64,000 nt of DNA from Marinovum algicola. Its GTDB lineage: Bacteria; Pseudomonadota; Alphaproteobacteria; Rhodobacterales; Rhodobacteraceae. The notes below the pieces were generated by a model. It ran no database searches. It was not told the DNA's origin and worked only from the letters and a program-made list of their open reading frames with translations. Shown here piece by piece: positions 1 through 8,834 of the stretch (positions within the stretch are counted from its first letter, which is position 1; each line of letters opens with the position of its first letter). Position numbers and translations under genes: made by a program. The stretch spans positions 24,928 to 88,927 of the forward strand of contig NZ_FNYY01000020.1 of assembly GCF_900109145.1 (NCBI RefSeq), given 5' to 3'.

Positions 1-713
1 CCAGCATCATGTTCTCGATGCCCGGCACGTCGAATGCGGAGGCGGTGAAAGATGCAGTCAGGGCGTTGGCGAGGCAGGAGTTCCAGGGGCGGCACGACTA
101 TGCGATGGCCCTGCACACGGATACGCACCACCCCCATGTGCACCTGACGCTGCGCACCGTTGGCGAGGACGGTCAGAAGCTGAACCTGCGGAAAGCCGAT
201 CTGCAGCGCCTGCGGGACACGTTTGCCGAGAATCTCCGGACCCGCGGTATCGAGGCGGAATCCACTCCCCGCCATGCCCGCGGCGTAGCGCGTCGGGGCG
301 AGGTCACGCCGGTCTACAAGATCAGGCAGCGGGGCGGTAAGCCTTTGGCCGATGCCCGGAAGATGCGCCAGGTTCGACGCGATCTCGAAGACAATGGTGG
401 TCGCTTGCCGCAGAAGGCATGGGATGACGCGTTGATCGCGCGGCGCAACAGGGTGATGGCGACGTATGATCAAGCCGCAACGATCTTGGCTGGATCCGCC
501 GACCCGAAGGATCGTGATTTGGCGCGGGAAACCAAACGGTTTGCAGCACGACTGACCGAGACAACCACGCAACGCGCAGAGATTGCGCGCTCTCTGGTGG
601 GGCAGGGCGCTACGCGCTCCGGGTCGCGCGGACGCGAAAACGCGGTCGATCGCCCAGAGCGTCAGCAGGATCTGTCAAAGGGGAACCCAGGCAGGGGTGG
701 TCGTCAACGATAG
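1..713 (+). CDS. VirD2-type relaxase, C-terminal part (5' end outside window)
   Basis: Relaxases nick the transfer origin and lead the DNA strand into the recipient through the VirB/VirD4 channel. The frame is open at the left edge of the window, so the ATG at 9 is probably internal. About 35 residues in is a cluster of histidines (THHPHVHL) matching the three-histidine metal site (motif III) of VirD2/MobA relaxases. The catalytic tyrosine would lie upstream, outside the window. The rest is basic and arginine-rich, as in relaxase tails. The frame ends at 713 with no large C-terminal domain. An LPD7/KfrB-type domain, often fused to alphaproteobacterial relaxases, is encoded separately at 7287-8834. 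Family assignment is firm; function in transfer is inferred from the linked T4SS genes. Confidence 0.85.
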   Translation, partial: SIMFSMPGTSNAEAVKDAVRALARQEFQGRHDYAMALHTDTHHPHVHLTLRTVGEDGQKLNLRKADLQRLRDTFAENLRTRGIEAESTPRHARGVARRGEVTPVYKIRQRGGKPLADARKMRQVRRDLEDNGGRLPQKAWDDALIARRNRVMATYDQAATILAGSADPKDRDLARETKRFAARLTETTTQRAEIARSLVGQGATRSGSRGRENAVDRPERQQDLSKGNPGRGGRQR

Positions 714-1219
714 AGGCTGTTGCGGTGTGCGAGGGCTGCAACAGCCCGTCGACGGCCTCGCAAATTTCAAAACCTGCCGTTCGGTCGATCAGCGGAGAAT
801 GGCAAGTTTAAGCCCGAACTATCCGCGTCCATGCCGAAAATTCGCGGCCGCGGCATTCGGCCGTTCCCAGCCCAGTCTGGACATTCGAGAGGTCCTGGCA
901 TCAACTGGTGCCGTCCGCAGGTCCCCGGCGGAAGCGGACTTTCGCTGCAGGTGCGAGTCTTGCAGCCCATCCATGGGAATGATGACATTGCCAATCAGCA
1001 TGAAGCGCTGCCGCATGATCACTGCCAGCCCTCGCATAGACGGCGGATGAATCTGATAGGATCCTACTGAAAAAGGCGGCAACAGGTTTTCCGAAAGCCA
1101 CCAAATTTGGGCCCATCTTCCCAAAAAAAACCTCGGCAATTGACAATGCAACTGGACGGCGAAGCTGTATCGTCGGATGTTCGCCGCCGAATGACATCAA
1201 TAACCCTCGGTGCCACGCT
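714..1219. other. Intergenic gap between relaxase and STAND NTPase genes
   Basis: I see no convincing gene here; the open frames on both strands do not look like proteins. A 9-bp inverted repeat (GGCTGTTGC at 715-723, GCAACAGCC at 738-746) directly follows the relaxase stop and could terminate its transcript, but it has no T-run. Near the right end an A-rich stretch is followed by TTGACA (1140-1145), with a weak CTGTAT 19 bp downstream. This is a possible promoter for the gene starting at 1220. Confidence 0.35.
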
Positions 1220-4200
1220 ATGCCTAACGCCAGCAACTACGTCGAACTTAGCCGACAGTTTGTCGAGATTAGCCTGCTGGATGTCGCACAGGCAGACATC
1301 GAGGCACAGATTGCGTGGGGGCACCTCTCACTTCCGACATGGCCCGACATCATCAAGCAGCACCGCGTCGTCCTTCTGTCCTCCGCAGGCACGGGCAAGA
1401 CGTGGGAAATCGCGCAACAATGCCGCAAGCTGCGTGGGGAGGGTAAGCCAGCCTTTTTCATCCGGCTCGAATATCTCGCATCCGGCTTTTCCGATATTGT
1501 CTTTGAGGGCGACGGCGATCTCGCTTCCTTCAATGACGCCGTTTCAAAAGATGAAGAGATTTGGATCTTCCTCGACTCTATTGACGAGGCGCGCCTTGAC
1601 GGACCAGCAGCGTTTGACAAGGCACTCAGGACATTGAGCCCCCATATCAGAAACAACCTCCAGAGAACGCATATCATCCTGACCAGCCGCGTCGGTGCTT
1701 GGCGACCGACAGATGATGCTGCCCGCGTCGATAGCCTGTTTCCCTACAACAAGCCAAAGGAAGCGGATCAGTCCAACAGCACGGACGACACAGACGTCGA
1801 TGATTTCCTTGACGATCCAGAACCAGACGCTGTGGATGCGGAGCACAAATCGCCGATCACCTACTATACGCTTCGGCACCTGACACCCGACCAAATGCGT
1901 CTCTATGCAGACGCCAAGGGAACGCCAGATGCAGAAACCCTTATCTCAGAAATCGTGCGTCGTGACTTTCAGAATCTGGCGGGCCGCCCTAAAGACCTCG
2001 ATGACATTATTGCTTTCTGGCGCAAAGAACGACGTTTAGGCAACAGGCGAGAAATCGTTGAGGCCAATATCGAGCGCAAACTCAAAGAACATGATCTGAA
2101 TCGAAGCACGCGTGTCGATTTGACACCGGATAAGGCGCTCACAGGGGCAATGAAACTTGCAGCAACCGTTGCCCTAACGCACCAAGCAAAGATCATCGTT
2201 CCGGACCAAACCGACCACGACGACGGTTTTGCGGTAAGCGACGTGCACGCTGACTGGATGCCTACAGAGTGCTCGGCCCTACTCGAACTGCCGATCTTTG
2301 AGCCTGAAACCTACGGCTTTGTGCGGTTTGACCATCGTGATAGCCGCGAGTTTCTGGCGGCTCAGTGGTTCTACGAACTCATCAAACTGGGGCAGTCGCG
2401 CCACGTCGAAGGACTGTTCTTCAAGACCCAGTACGGGGTCGAAATCGTGATACCCAGCTTGCGACCGATCCTGCCATGGCTTGCCTTGTTCGATACAGCC
2501 ATCCGAACCCGTCTTCTCCGTGACTGGCCCGAGATTCTCCTTGAGGGCGGCGATCCGGCATCCCTCCAGGCAGAAGACCGGACGAAGCTGCTGGAACGAT
2601 TTTGCGCGAAATGTGCGGCTACACCGGAGCCGTCACTGTCCTTCGACCTTGCGACGCTACAAAGGCTTATCTCGCCGGAGCTAAGCGATGTCTTTCGGTC
2701 CATCCATGAGCGGTACGGCAGCCACGGCGAGGTTGAAAGATTCGTCTTGCGCTCCATCGAAATCGGCTTGCTCGCAGACCTCGCCGATGTTGCCCTCGCT
2801 GCTGCCGGCAAGACGGGCCAGTCCCGATACACCCGCTTCGCCGCAATGCGGGCTATTTCTGCTGTTGGTACAGATGCGCAGATTAAATCGGCAGTCGAGG
2901 CCATCGCCAAGGACCCTGCGTTGGGGGAGCGGCGCGAACTGGCGGATTTCATTGAAACCTTCGGTGCGCGTTATCTTTCGTGCGATCTTGTCATGGGGCT
3001 GGTTGAAAAGGCTGGCGGAGGGGAGCGATACAGCGCGGACGGTATCAACCGGGCGATGCAAGGCTATGTGCGCGCCTGTTCGGTCGAGGACACCTTCGCA
3101 ATCGTTTCGAGGACAGCGCGGAACCTCAAGGCAGAGCCGTACATAGAGCGTCGATACTTCGAGGTATCAAAAGACAATGCGTGGATGCTGAATTTTGGCA
3201 TTCCGGCCTGTGAGCGCCTTGTTGAAGAGCGCAATCCGCTTGCGCTCCAAGAACCCGCCTTGAGCATTATTGCGTCAGTTACGCTCGCCCAAGATTACGA
3301 TATTCGCGACTCCAAGTCCAGACTTGGTGAGCTAGTTCCGGCGTGGCGCGAACTCAATGCCGCCTTGTTCTGGCACGACATCGAGACTGTTCGATCCTTC
3401 AATCAGCGCGGCGATGGAGAACGCGTAACCGATTGGTGGCGTGCGCGCTTCTATCGTGATCAATGGCGTTTCACCGCCGAAGATATTGAAGAAGCCATCG
3501 CATGGATTTCGGATAAGGAATTTCAAGATGACAAGATGGTGGCTCTGACACTTGCATTCAGCCTGTACCTCGAAGCGGGCCGACCGCCCGCGATCCGCAG
3601 GCGACTATGGGCAACCGTCAAAGGGAATGCAGAGCTATCCGAATTGCTCAAACGCCTACTCAATCCACCACCAGAAAGCGACGAAGAGAAGCGCTACAAG
3701 CGTTCCGAAGCTAGCTGGAAAAGGCGTCAAAGGGCACGCGAAGAAGCCAACGCTGCTGCACGTGCAGGATGGCGCGAACACCTGCCTATGCACCTCGATC
3801 ATGTGCGTGAGGTCGAGCCGCCGCCCGAGGGAAACTTTTGGAACTCGCAGGGGTATCTCTTCGATCGTATGCGCGAACACAGAGGGTCGAACAGCAAATG
3901 GAGCCAGACGAATTGGCGAAGTCTCGCAGAGGAATTCGGACAGGAAACCGCCGAAGCGATGCGGGACGGGCTGATGGCGATGTGGCGGCGGTTCAATCCG
4001 GTGCTGGCTTCGGAAAAAGGAGAGAAAGGAAACTCCTATCCACGCCTTCAGATTATGGGCTTGTCCGGTCTTGAGATAGAAGCCCGCGAAATCGAAAGCT
4101 GGCCCGCCGACCTTTCGGACGACGAAGCGCGGCGAGCAGCTCGCTATCTGTTCTGCGAACTGAACGGCTTCCCATCCTGGTTCAAGCTGTTCGCGGACCA

Positions 4201-5569
4201 GTATCCCGAGATTACGTTGGATGTCGTCGGTCGGGAAGCTGAATGGGAATTGTTCGACGTGACCGCCGACGATCCCCCGCATTATGTGATGAACGACCTC
4301 GCGTGGGATGCACCGTGGTACGGCGAACGACTCGCACCACACCTTCTTGAACATCTCCGCACCCGGAATCCGGTTTTCGTTCAGCCGCTTGGGATCGCAC
4401 TCGGCGCAATCTTGCGGTGCGAGGATATTCCGGACGGGGATGTGGCATCACTGTGTTTAGGGAAGATCGATGCCAGTACAACGCCGGACACGCACATCCA
4501 TCTTTGGTATGCGGCGTGGGTGTCTGTCGATCCTGCACCCGCCATCGAACGTCTGTCGGAGGCACTGGCGGCGCTGGAGCGCGAAGAAGCCACCGAACTT
4601 GCAATTGGCTTCATTAACGCCCTCAACGGTTCTCGCCGGGATCAGGGCATTGGCGTGCGGAAAAACCATGTTGCCGCCCAGCATTTGAGCGACCTCCATA
4701 AGCTCATGCACGAACATATTCGGCCTGATGAAGACATCGAACGAGCAGGAGGCGGTGTCTACAGTCCGAACTCCAGAGACGACGCTCAAGATGCGCGCGG
4801 TCACATCTACGAAGCGCTACGCGACATTCCGGGCAAGGAGACATTCGATGCTTTGATGGAAATCGCGCAGGCTGCACCGACTGAACAAGCACGAGCATGG
4901 CGAACAGGGCAGGCGATCATGCGTGCAAAGGCAGATGCCGATACACCATGGTCAGTCAATAGAGTGAACGAGTTTGCATCGCAGTTGGAATGCACACCGA
5001 CTAACCCACGCGAACTGTTCGACATCGCCGTCAGTCGGCTTCTCGATCTGAAATATGAATATGAAGATGGGGATTTCAGCCCCGCTGAAGTTATCATCGA
5101 GACCAATGAGGAAACAAAGCTCCGTAACTACCTTGCAGGTGAACTTCAAAGGCGCTCGCAGGGTCGCTATTCCATCTCTCAGGAGGACGAAATGCCGAAC
5201 AAGCAGCGAACGGACATTCGTTTCATGCGTGCGGGCATTCAGGGAATGGTTCCCGTCGAGTTAAAGATTGCTGACAACAAGTGGTCAGGGCCGCGGCTAT
5301 TCGAGAAGTTGCGTGACCAACTCTGTGGTGACTACCTTCGAGACGAAGGTAATAAAAACGGTGTGTTCCTGCTTGTCTCACGAGGAAAACAGCAGCACTG
5401 GCAGACTCCCACCGGAGAACGGCTTGACTATGAGGAACTTGTCAAAGCCTTGCAGAAATATGGTCTCGAGTTGCTTTCAACGGACAGTGACTTCAAACCA
5501 GCAGCCATCGAAAACATTCAAGTTGTTGGGATCGATCTCACGAAGCGTCGTGAAGTTCGACAGAATTAG
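1220..5569 (+). CDS. Large STAND (NACHT-like) NTPase with C-terminal PD-(D/E)XK-type nuclease domain
   Basis: This 1449-residue protein has an N-terminal P-loop NTPase: Walker A SSAGTGKT at residues 54-61, a Walker B-like IWIFLDSIDEA at 114-124 with a D/DE arrangement, and an ILTSR strand at 153-157. This pattern is typical of NACHT/STAND ATPases. An acidic linker lies at about 185-210. The middle 1000 residues look alpha-helical and contain no repeat I can name; in STAND proteins this region is usually the sensor. The C-terminus has E1295, then D1332 in QRTDIRF, then VELK (E1347, K1349), followed by a conserved-looking QLCGDYLRD segment. This fits a restriction-endonuclease-like (PD-(D/E)XK) core. 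Prokaryotic STAND proteins with nuclease effectors (Avs, bNACHT) sense phage proteins and trigger abortive infection; that role here is inference. In most Avs proteins the nuclease is N-terminal, so the order is reversed. It is cargo between the relaxase and T4SS genes. No strong Shine-Dalgarno precedes the ATG. Confidence 0.8.
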   Translation: MPNASNYVELSRQFVEISLLDVAQADIEAQIAWGHLSLPTWPDIIKQHRVVLLSSAGTGKTWEIAQQCRKLRGEGKPAFFIRLEYLASGFSDIVFEGDGDLASFNDAVSKDEEIWIFLDSIDEARLDGPAAFDKALRTLSPHIRNNLQRTHIILTSRVGAWRPTDDAARVDSLFPYNKPKEADQSNSTDDTDVDDFLDDPEPDAVDAEHKSPITYYTLRHLTPDQMRLYADAKGTPDAETLISEIVRRDFQNLAGRPKDLDDIIAFWRKERRLGNRREIVEANIERKLKEHDLNRSTRVDLTPDKALTGAMKLAATVALTHQAKIIVPDQTDHDDGFAVSDVHADWMPTECSALLELPIFEPETYGFVRFDHRDSREFLAAQWFYELIKLGQSRHVEGLFFKTQYGVEIVIPSLRPILPWLALFDTAIRTRLLRDWPEILLEGGDPASLQAEDRTKLLERFCAKCAATPEPSLSFDLATLQRLISPELSDVFRSIHERYGSHGEVERFVLRSIEIGLLADLADVALAAAGKTGQSRYTRFAAMRAISAVGTDAQIKSAVEAIAKDPALGERRELADFIETFGARYLSCDLVMGLVEKAGGGERYSADGINRAMQGYVRACSVEDTFAIVSRTARNLKAEPYIERRYFEVSKDNAWMLNFGIPACERLVEERNPLALQEPALSIIASVTLAQDYDIRDSKSRLGELVPAWRELNAALFWHDIETVRSFNQRGDGERVTDWWRARFYRDQWRFTAEDIEEAIAWISDKEFQDDKMVALTLAFSLYLEAGRPPAIRRRLWATVKGNAELSELLKRLLNPPPESDEEKRYKRSEASWKRRQRAREEANAAARAGWREHLPMHLDHVREVEPPPEGNFWNSQGYLFDRMREHRGSNSKWSQTNWRSLAEEFGQETAEAMRDGLMAMWRRFNPVLASEKGEKGNSYPRLQIMGLSGLEIEAREIESWPADLSDDEARRAARYLFCELNGFPSWFKLFADQYPEITLDVVGREAEWELFDVTADDPPHYVMNDLAWDAPWYGERLAPHLLEHLRTRNPVFVQPLGIALGAILRCEDIPDGDVASLCLGKIDASTTPDTHIHLWYAAWVSVDPAPAIERLSEALAALEREEATELAIGFINALNGSRRDQGIGVRKNHVAAQHLSDLHKLMHEHIRPDEDIERAGGGVYSPNSRDDAQDARGHIYEALRDIPGKETFDALMEIAQAAPTEQARAWRTGQAIMRAKADADTPWSVNRVNEFASQLECTPTNPRELFDIAVSRLLDLKYEYEDGDFSPAEVIIETNEETKLRNYLAGELQRRSQGRYSISQEDEMPNKQRTDIRFMRAGIQGMVPVELKIADNKWSGPRLFEKLRDQLCGDYLRDEGNKNGVFLLVSRGKQQHWQTPTGERLDYEELVKALQKYGLELLSTDSDFKPAAIENIQVVGIDLTKRREVRQN

Positions 5570-5892
5570 ACGATCAAAGTGCAAGAATCCCGATCTTGGT
5601 GTTTCGCCCTCCCAACACCCGGGCTGTTGCTATTCTGGCGGAGGTCATTCTCCATGGCGCAAATGGAGCACTCAAATGACCTTGCGAAGGTCTGGATTGG
5701 CGAAGCTGCGCCGCAGCATCGCCGCCCGGAATCAATGGCCGGTACGGGCCGGGCTCTCCAGTCGTGTCTCCTGAAGGATGCACCATTTTGGATGGCGGAA
5801 GGCAGCGTTTCGACTAAAATAGATCTGCGCTTGGGCAAGCCAAGACCTAGCCAGTTTTTCGGTTAGATCTTGACCAATCACCCCCTGAATGC
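5570..5892. other. Gap after STAND gene, no recognised feature
   Basis: I found no protein-like frame, RNA gene or clear terminator between the STAND gene stop and the 3' end of the small minus-strand gene at 5893-6108. The short frames on either strand have compositions typical of chance translation. Confidence 0.4.
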
Positions 5893-6108
5893 TCAAGTTG
5901 TGTGGCAAGCGTTTGCGCAATAGAAGCATCCATTGGCATTGTAGCCTTTGGCTTTTGCGGCAGAAACAGCTGAGTGGCAGTCCGAATGCCAGCCGAGTGA
6001 AACCCTGTTCCACGATGACGCTGGATTTTGACAGCCTACCTCATCGCTCCGATGCACTTCATTGTCGCCATTACCTTGAGCGTTTGAATTCACGTAATAG
6101 TCCGGCAA
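5893..6108 (-). CDS. Small Cys/His-rich conserved protein (71 aa), TTG start
   Basis: The product starts MPDYYVNSNAQGNGD and ends with NANGCFYCANACHTT. This matches a pattern I associate with a widespread family of small (about 70 aa) uncharacterised bacterial proteins: a YYVN-NAQ-NGD start, an NR..LG segment, and a closing NGC..C...CHT cluster. The cysteines and histidine could bind a metal. The start codon is TTG; it is supported by a strong GGAGG seven bases upstream on the minus strand (plus-strand CCTCC at 6116-6120). It lies tail-to-tail with the STAND gene. Its function is unknown. Small proteins of this kind often travel on mobile elements. Confidence 0.65.
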   Translation of the reverse strand: MPDYYVNSNAQGNGDNEVHRSDEVGCQNPASSWNRVSLGWHSDCHSAVSAAKAKGYNANGCFYCANACHTT

Positions 6109-6446
6109 TTTCTATCCTCCCGGTTAGTAGTGACTTCGATGGTCACCGCCAGGACGATTCGAGTCCAGTAATTTCAACTAAGGGATAGCAAGCGACCGCC
6201 GTAAAGGACTGACACCGGTTATCCACCCTGGCTCGCACGAACGTCGGCTCAGGGACGTAGGCGACCCGCCCTCGAGGCGGCAAGCCGAACCTCTGCCGCA
6301 CCGCCGCAGGTCGAATTCAGATCCATTACTGCCTTCAAGGTGATCATCTGGTTTATTTTATTTCTGGACTATGATCGACCGCGAGACCAGCTTATCTTCA
6401 TGCGAGCGGAGCCAAGTCAGAGTATTACAAGAGAATATCACGAAAT
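6109..6446. other. Divergent intergenic region with possible promoter
   Basis: The region lies between two divergent small genes. It contains a small hairpin (CCGCC-CTCGA-GGCGG, about 6270-6284) and, near the right end, an AT-rich stretch with TATGAT (6370-6375) as a possible -10 box for the gene at 6447; no good -35 is evident. The base composition becomes clearly more AT-rich from about 6340, suggesting that the downstream gene has a different origin from the transfer genes. Confidence 0.3.
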
Positions 6447-6890
6447 ATGAATGAGTTATACACAATTATCCTTAGCGCACTTGTTTCGGTCATCGTTGCA
6501 TACGCAACAGCGAAGGCGTCTGGTTACTCAAAAGATGTAGTTGAAGAGCGCAAGGAGTGGCGTGTCCGAATACGACAGCTTACGACCGAAGCGGTAAAGT
6601 TGATGTTGAGAAAAGACACTCAATCACCTGATTTTATTTTAATTATTGGAGAGTTCCAGATTCGCCTCAATCCCAATGACAAGGATGACAATGACATCCT
6701 TGAAACTCTCCACAGGGCCGTAGAGACACCTGATGACTTCTTGAGAAGAAAGTTCTTGGCCCAAACTGCCCGGCTTCTTAAGCACGACTGGGAGCGAGCC
6801 AAAGCTGAAAGTCGTCTGCTGGGTTTTTTCAACAAGCCAAATGGGCCAGACACAAGAAGGCTTAGGTCATCTGACTATATGGGTTCATGA
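6447..6890 (+). CDS. Membrane-anchored unknown protein (147 aa)
   Basis: The N-terminus (residues 4-24) is a single hydrophobic helix, followed by a charged ERKEWRVRIR segment and a helical, mostly soluble remainder. The topology suggests a one-pass membrane protein with a cytoplasmic tail. I do not recognise a catalytic motif. Short proteins with an N-terminal helix and an ER(K/R)EWR-type motif occur among accessory genes, including phage-defence regions, but I cannot assign a named family. The gene is AT-richer than the T4SS genes, which supports recent acquisition. It could be part of the same cargo as the STAND gene 0.9 kb upstream, although the gap and the intervening minus-strand gene argue against an operon. 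Confidence 0.6.
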   Translation: MNELYTIILSALVSVIVAYATAKASGYSKDVVEERKEWRVRIRQLTTEAVKLMLRKDTQSPDFILIIGEFQIRLNPNDKDDNDILETLHRAVETPDDFLRRKFLAQTARLLKHDWERAKAESRLLGFFNKPNGPDTRRLRSSDYMGS

Positions 6891-7286
6891 TTTAAGAATA
6901 GTGTCCGAAGGGTAGTTTAAAAATTTTTCCTCCAATCACCGACAGCTCTATCCCGCACAGCCGACCTTCACCCTCCAAAATGCTGCACGATGGACGAACG
7001 GCCGGTCTCGCGAAGCTTCACCGCAGCGCTCGGCCACGAGGCGAACGGCAGGTCAGGGCCGCGTTTTCCTTCAACGGTACCCTCACCGCGTCAGTTTGCA
7101 AATGTCGCTATCTGCGCATTGCCGACGCTCGACACGCCGCAGACTGCGCGTGCGGCGAATGGCAGGTTCGTCCGGATAGGGTGAGTTCGAGCGCGGCGCA
7201 GCGAGGGTCCGTATCGGCGAAGGCCGCTAAATCTAAGGCCTTGCTTTTGACAAAGAGGCAGGAGCGAGCGATGCCGCCCGGCGGTT
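6891..7286. other. Intergenic gap, no recognised gene
   Basis: This stretch lies between the membrane-protein gene and the 3' end of the LPD7-type gene. The left part is AT-rich. The right part is GC-rich and contains phrases such as AACGGCAGGT and AATGGCAGGT about 120 bp apart, a short imperfect direct repetition. An AATGGCAAGT phrase also occurs in the 714-1219 gap. They may be copies of a non-coding repeat. I see no protein-like frame. Confidence 0.3.
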
Positions 7287-8834
7287 CTACTTCGAGCGGC
7301 TGCCTTTGGTCTGATCCGACATCTGACGCTCAGGAACAGGTCTTATCTCCTTGGCTGTATCCGGACGCACCTGGGCCTCTTGTTCCTTGGTGACGTTGGC
7401 GAGTTTCTGGACACGGACCTGTCTTCCGGCCTTCATGCTTTGTGACAGCAACTTTGCGGCATGGTCGCGGGCCGTCTCACGGTCCTTTTCCGAAACCCCT
7501 TCCGCCCGGAGCCGCGCGTCCATGTGAGCCAGAACGCTGGCCGGACCTTTGGCGGCATGGTCGCCGGGTTCGTAGCGCTTGATCCGGTCTTCGAGCCGGT
7601 CCGACTTGGTGTCCTGCTCGCGCTGCTTGGCGGCCATCGGTGTTTCCTCAGTGGTTGCCTTCGCCGCAGATTTGCCCTGTGCCGCGCGTTGCGGCTGTGC
7701 TTCGCGCTCGATGTCCTTGGCGTCCCAGAGGCGGCGGTGTCCCTGGCGTTCGACTTCCTCGCTGGTCTTCTGGTCCTTGGTCTTGTAGGTCACGGGCTCG
7801 ACGCCGGGAGAAAAGAACGTCGCGTGGTCTCCGACTTTCAGGTCATGCTTGTCGAGCGCGGCAGGGAGGGTGACGCTCCAGATGTGCTCTTCCTTGCCCG
7901 CCTTGTTGGTCAGGGCGACGAAAGGCACGGGATCAGCCCCTTCGCGGTTGCGATAGGGGGCGGTGCCGAGGTCGGTGATCCTGCCGGAGATGCCGTCAGA
8001 GTAGCTTTGGCGCGGCGCGGCCTGCCGGTCTTCGCGGTCGGTCGTCTTGGCATTGGCGGAAATGGGGGCACGGTCCGTCCGCTCGATGGCACGTTCCCCG
8101 ATCATCTGGCTCCGGCGGTTGGCTTCCTCCTGATCCTTCTCAGTGGGGCGGTAGCCTTGAACCTTCAAGCCCTGGGCGGTGCCTTCGATCCACATCTCGC
8201 GCCGAAACTCTTCCGGCCCCTTCGCCTTCAGGCTCTGCCAGCCGCGATGCGCGGCCAGCTCGATCATGTCCATTGCGGTCCCGCGATCCGCGTTTCGGGT
8301 GCTGAGCTGTTCGCCCTTGTCGATGATCGCGGGCCGGGCGTCATCATAGGACCGGTAGAGGTCCTGCTGACCCTGTGCCTTCGTGACAAGAAACCTGTCG
8401 TGGTAGCTGACAGGCAGGTCAAAGCGATCCTGATCCGGTTTGGCCTTTTGTCTCTCGCTTGGCGAGATCGAGCCCTGGTCGGCTGACTTCTTCTCCGGGC
8501 TGGCCTTCTCCGCGACCCGATCATGATAGCCGGTCCAGAAGTCCATGTTGGTCTGCGTCATGCGGGAAGGGGCTGCGCCATCGCGATTGAGGTCGGTGAG
8601 ATCCTTGCGGACGCTGTCCAGCGTGGGAACGGATTTCTGGATGTCCGTGCCGGTACTGACAGTGCGGGCGACGGTGCGCGCGCCTTTGTCGGTGGACTCG
8701 ATCACGCGCGGGTGCTGGCTGGCATCGGCATCCGCGAAGGCACGCCCTGCGGCGGCGGCCGAGGTGAAACGCTCTTCCTTGTCGGTGTGCGCGTAGGAGA
8801 GCGTGAAGCTCGTGCTCTTGTCCGTCTCAGGCAT
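7287..8834 (-). CDS. Relaxase-associated LPD7 / KfrB-type domain protein
   Basis: This 515-residue basic, hydrophilic protein is chosen to start at the ATG at 8834 (MPETDKS), which overlaps the virD4 stop and has AAAGGAAA just upstream. Residues about 140-235 match the large-polyvalent-protein-associated domain LPD7: a YHDRF start, a RGWQSLKAKGPEEFRRE core and a GY-PTE end. Residues about 280-375 resemble the KfrB/TraI C-terminal beta domain found behind relaxases (pattern APYRNREG..., HIWSVTLPAAL, GDHATF). These domains occur in relaxase tails and plasmid DNA-processing proteins; their biochemical role is poorly defined. As the last gene of the transfer operon it probably helps DNA processing together with the separately encoded relaxase at 1-713. 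Confidence 0.75.
   Translation of the reverse strand: MPETDKSTSFTLSYAHTDKEERFTSAAAAGRAFADADASQHPRVIESTDKGARTVARTVSTGTDIQKSVPTLDSVRKDLTDLNRDGAAPSRMTQTNMDFWTGYHDRVAEKASPEKKSADQGSISPSERQKAKPDQDRFDLPVSYHDRFLVTKAQGQQDLYRSYDDARPAIIDKGEQLSTRNADRGTAMDMIELAAHRGWQSLKAKGPEEFRREMWIEGTAQGLKVQGYRPTEKDQEEANRRSQMIGERAIERTDRAPISANAKTTDREDRQAAPRQSYSDGISGRITDLGTAPYRNREGADPVPFVALTNKAGKEEHIWSVTLPAALDKHDLKVGDHATFFSPGVEPVTYKTKDQKTSEEVERQGHRRLWDAKDIEREAQPQRAAQGKSAAKATTEETPMAAKQREQDTKSDRLEDRIKRYEPGDHAAKGPASVLAHMDARLRAEGVSEKDRETARDHAAKLLSQSMKAGRQVRVQKLANVTKEQEAQVRPDTAKEIRPVPERQMSDQTKGSRSK

Noticed and set aside
583..1070. Plus-strand open frames just after the relaxase gene
   Set aside because: Overlapping frames with biased composition, no start signals and no similarity; treated as non-coding.
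6980..7393. Plus-strand open frame between the membrane-protein gene and LPD7-type gene
   Set aside because: It overlaps the end of the LPD7-type gene and its composition is not protein-like.
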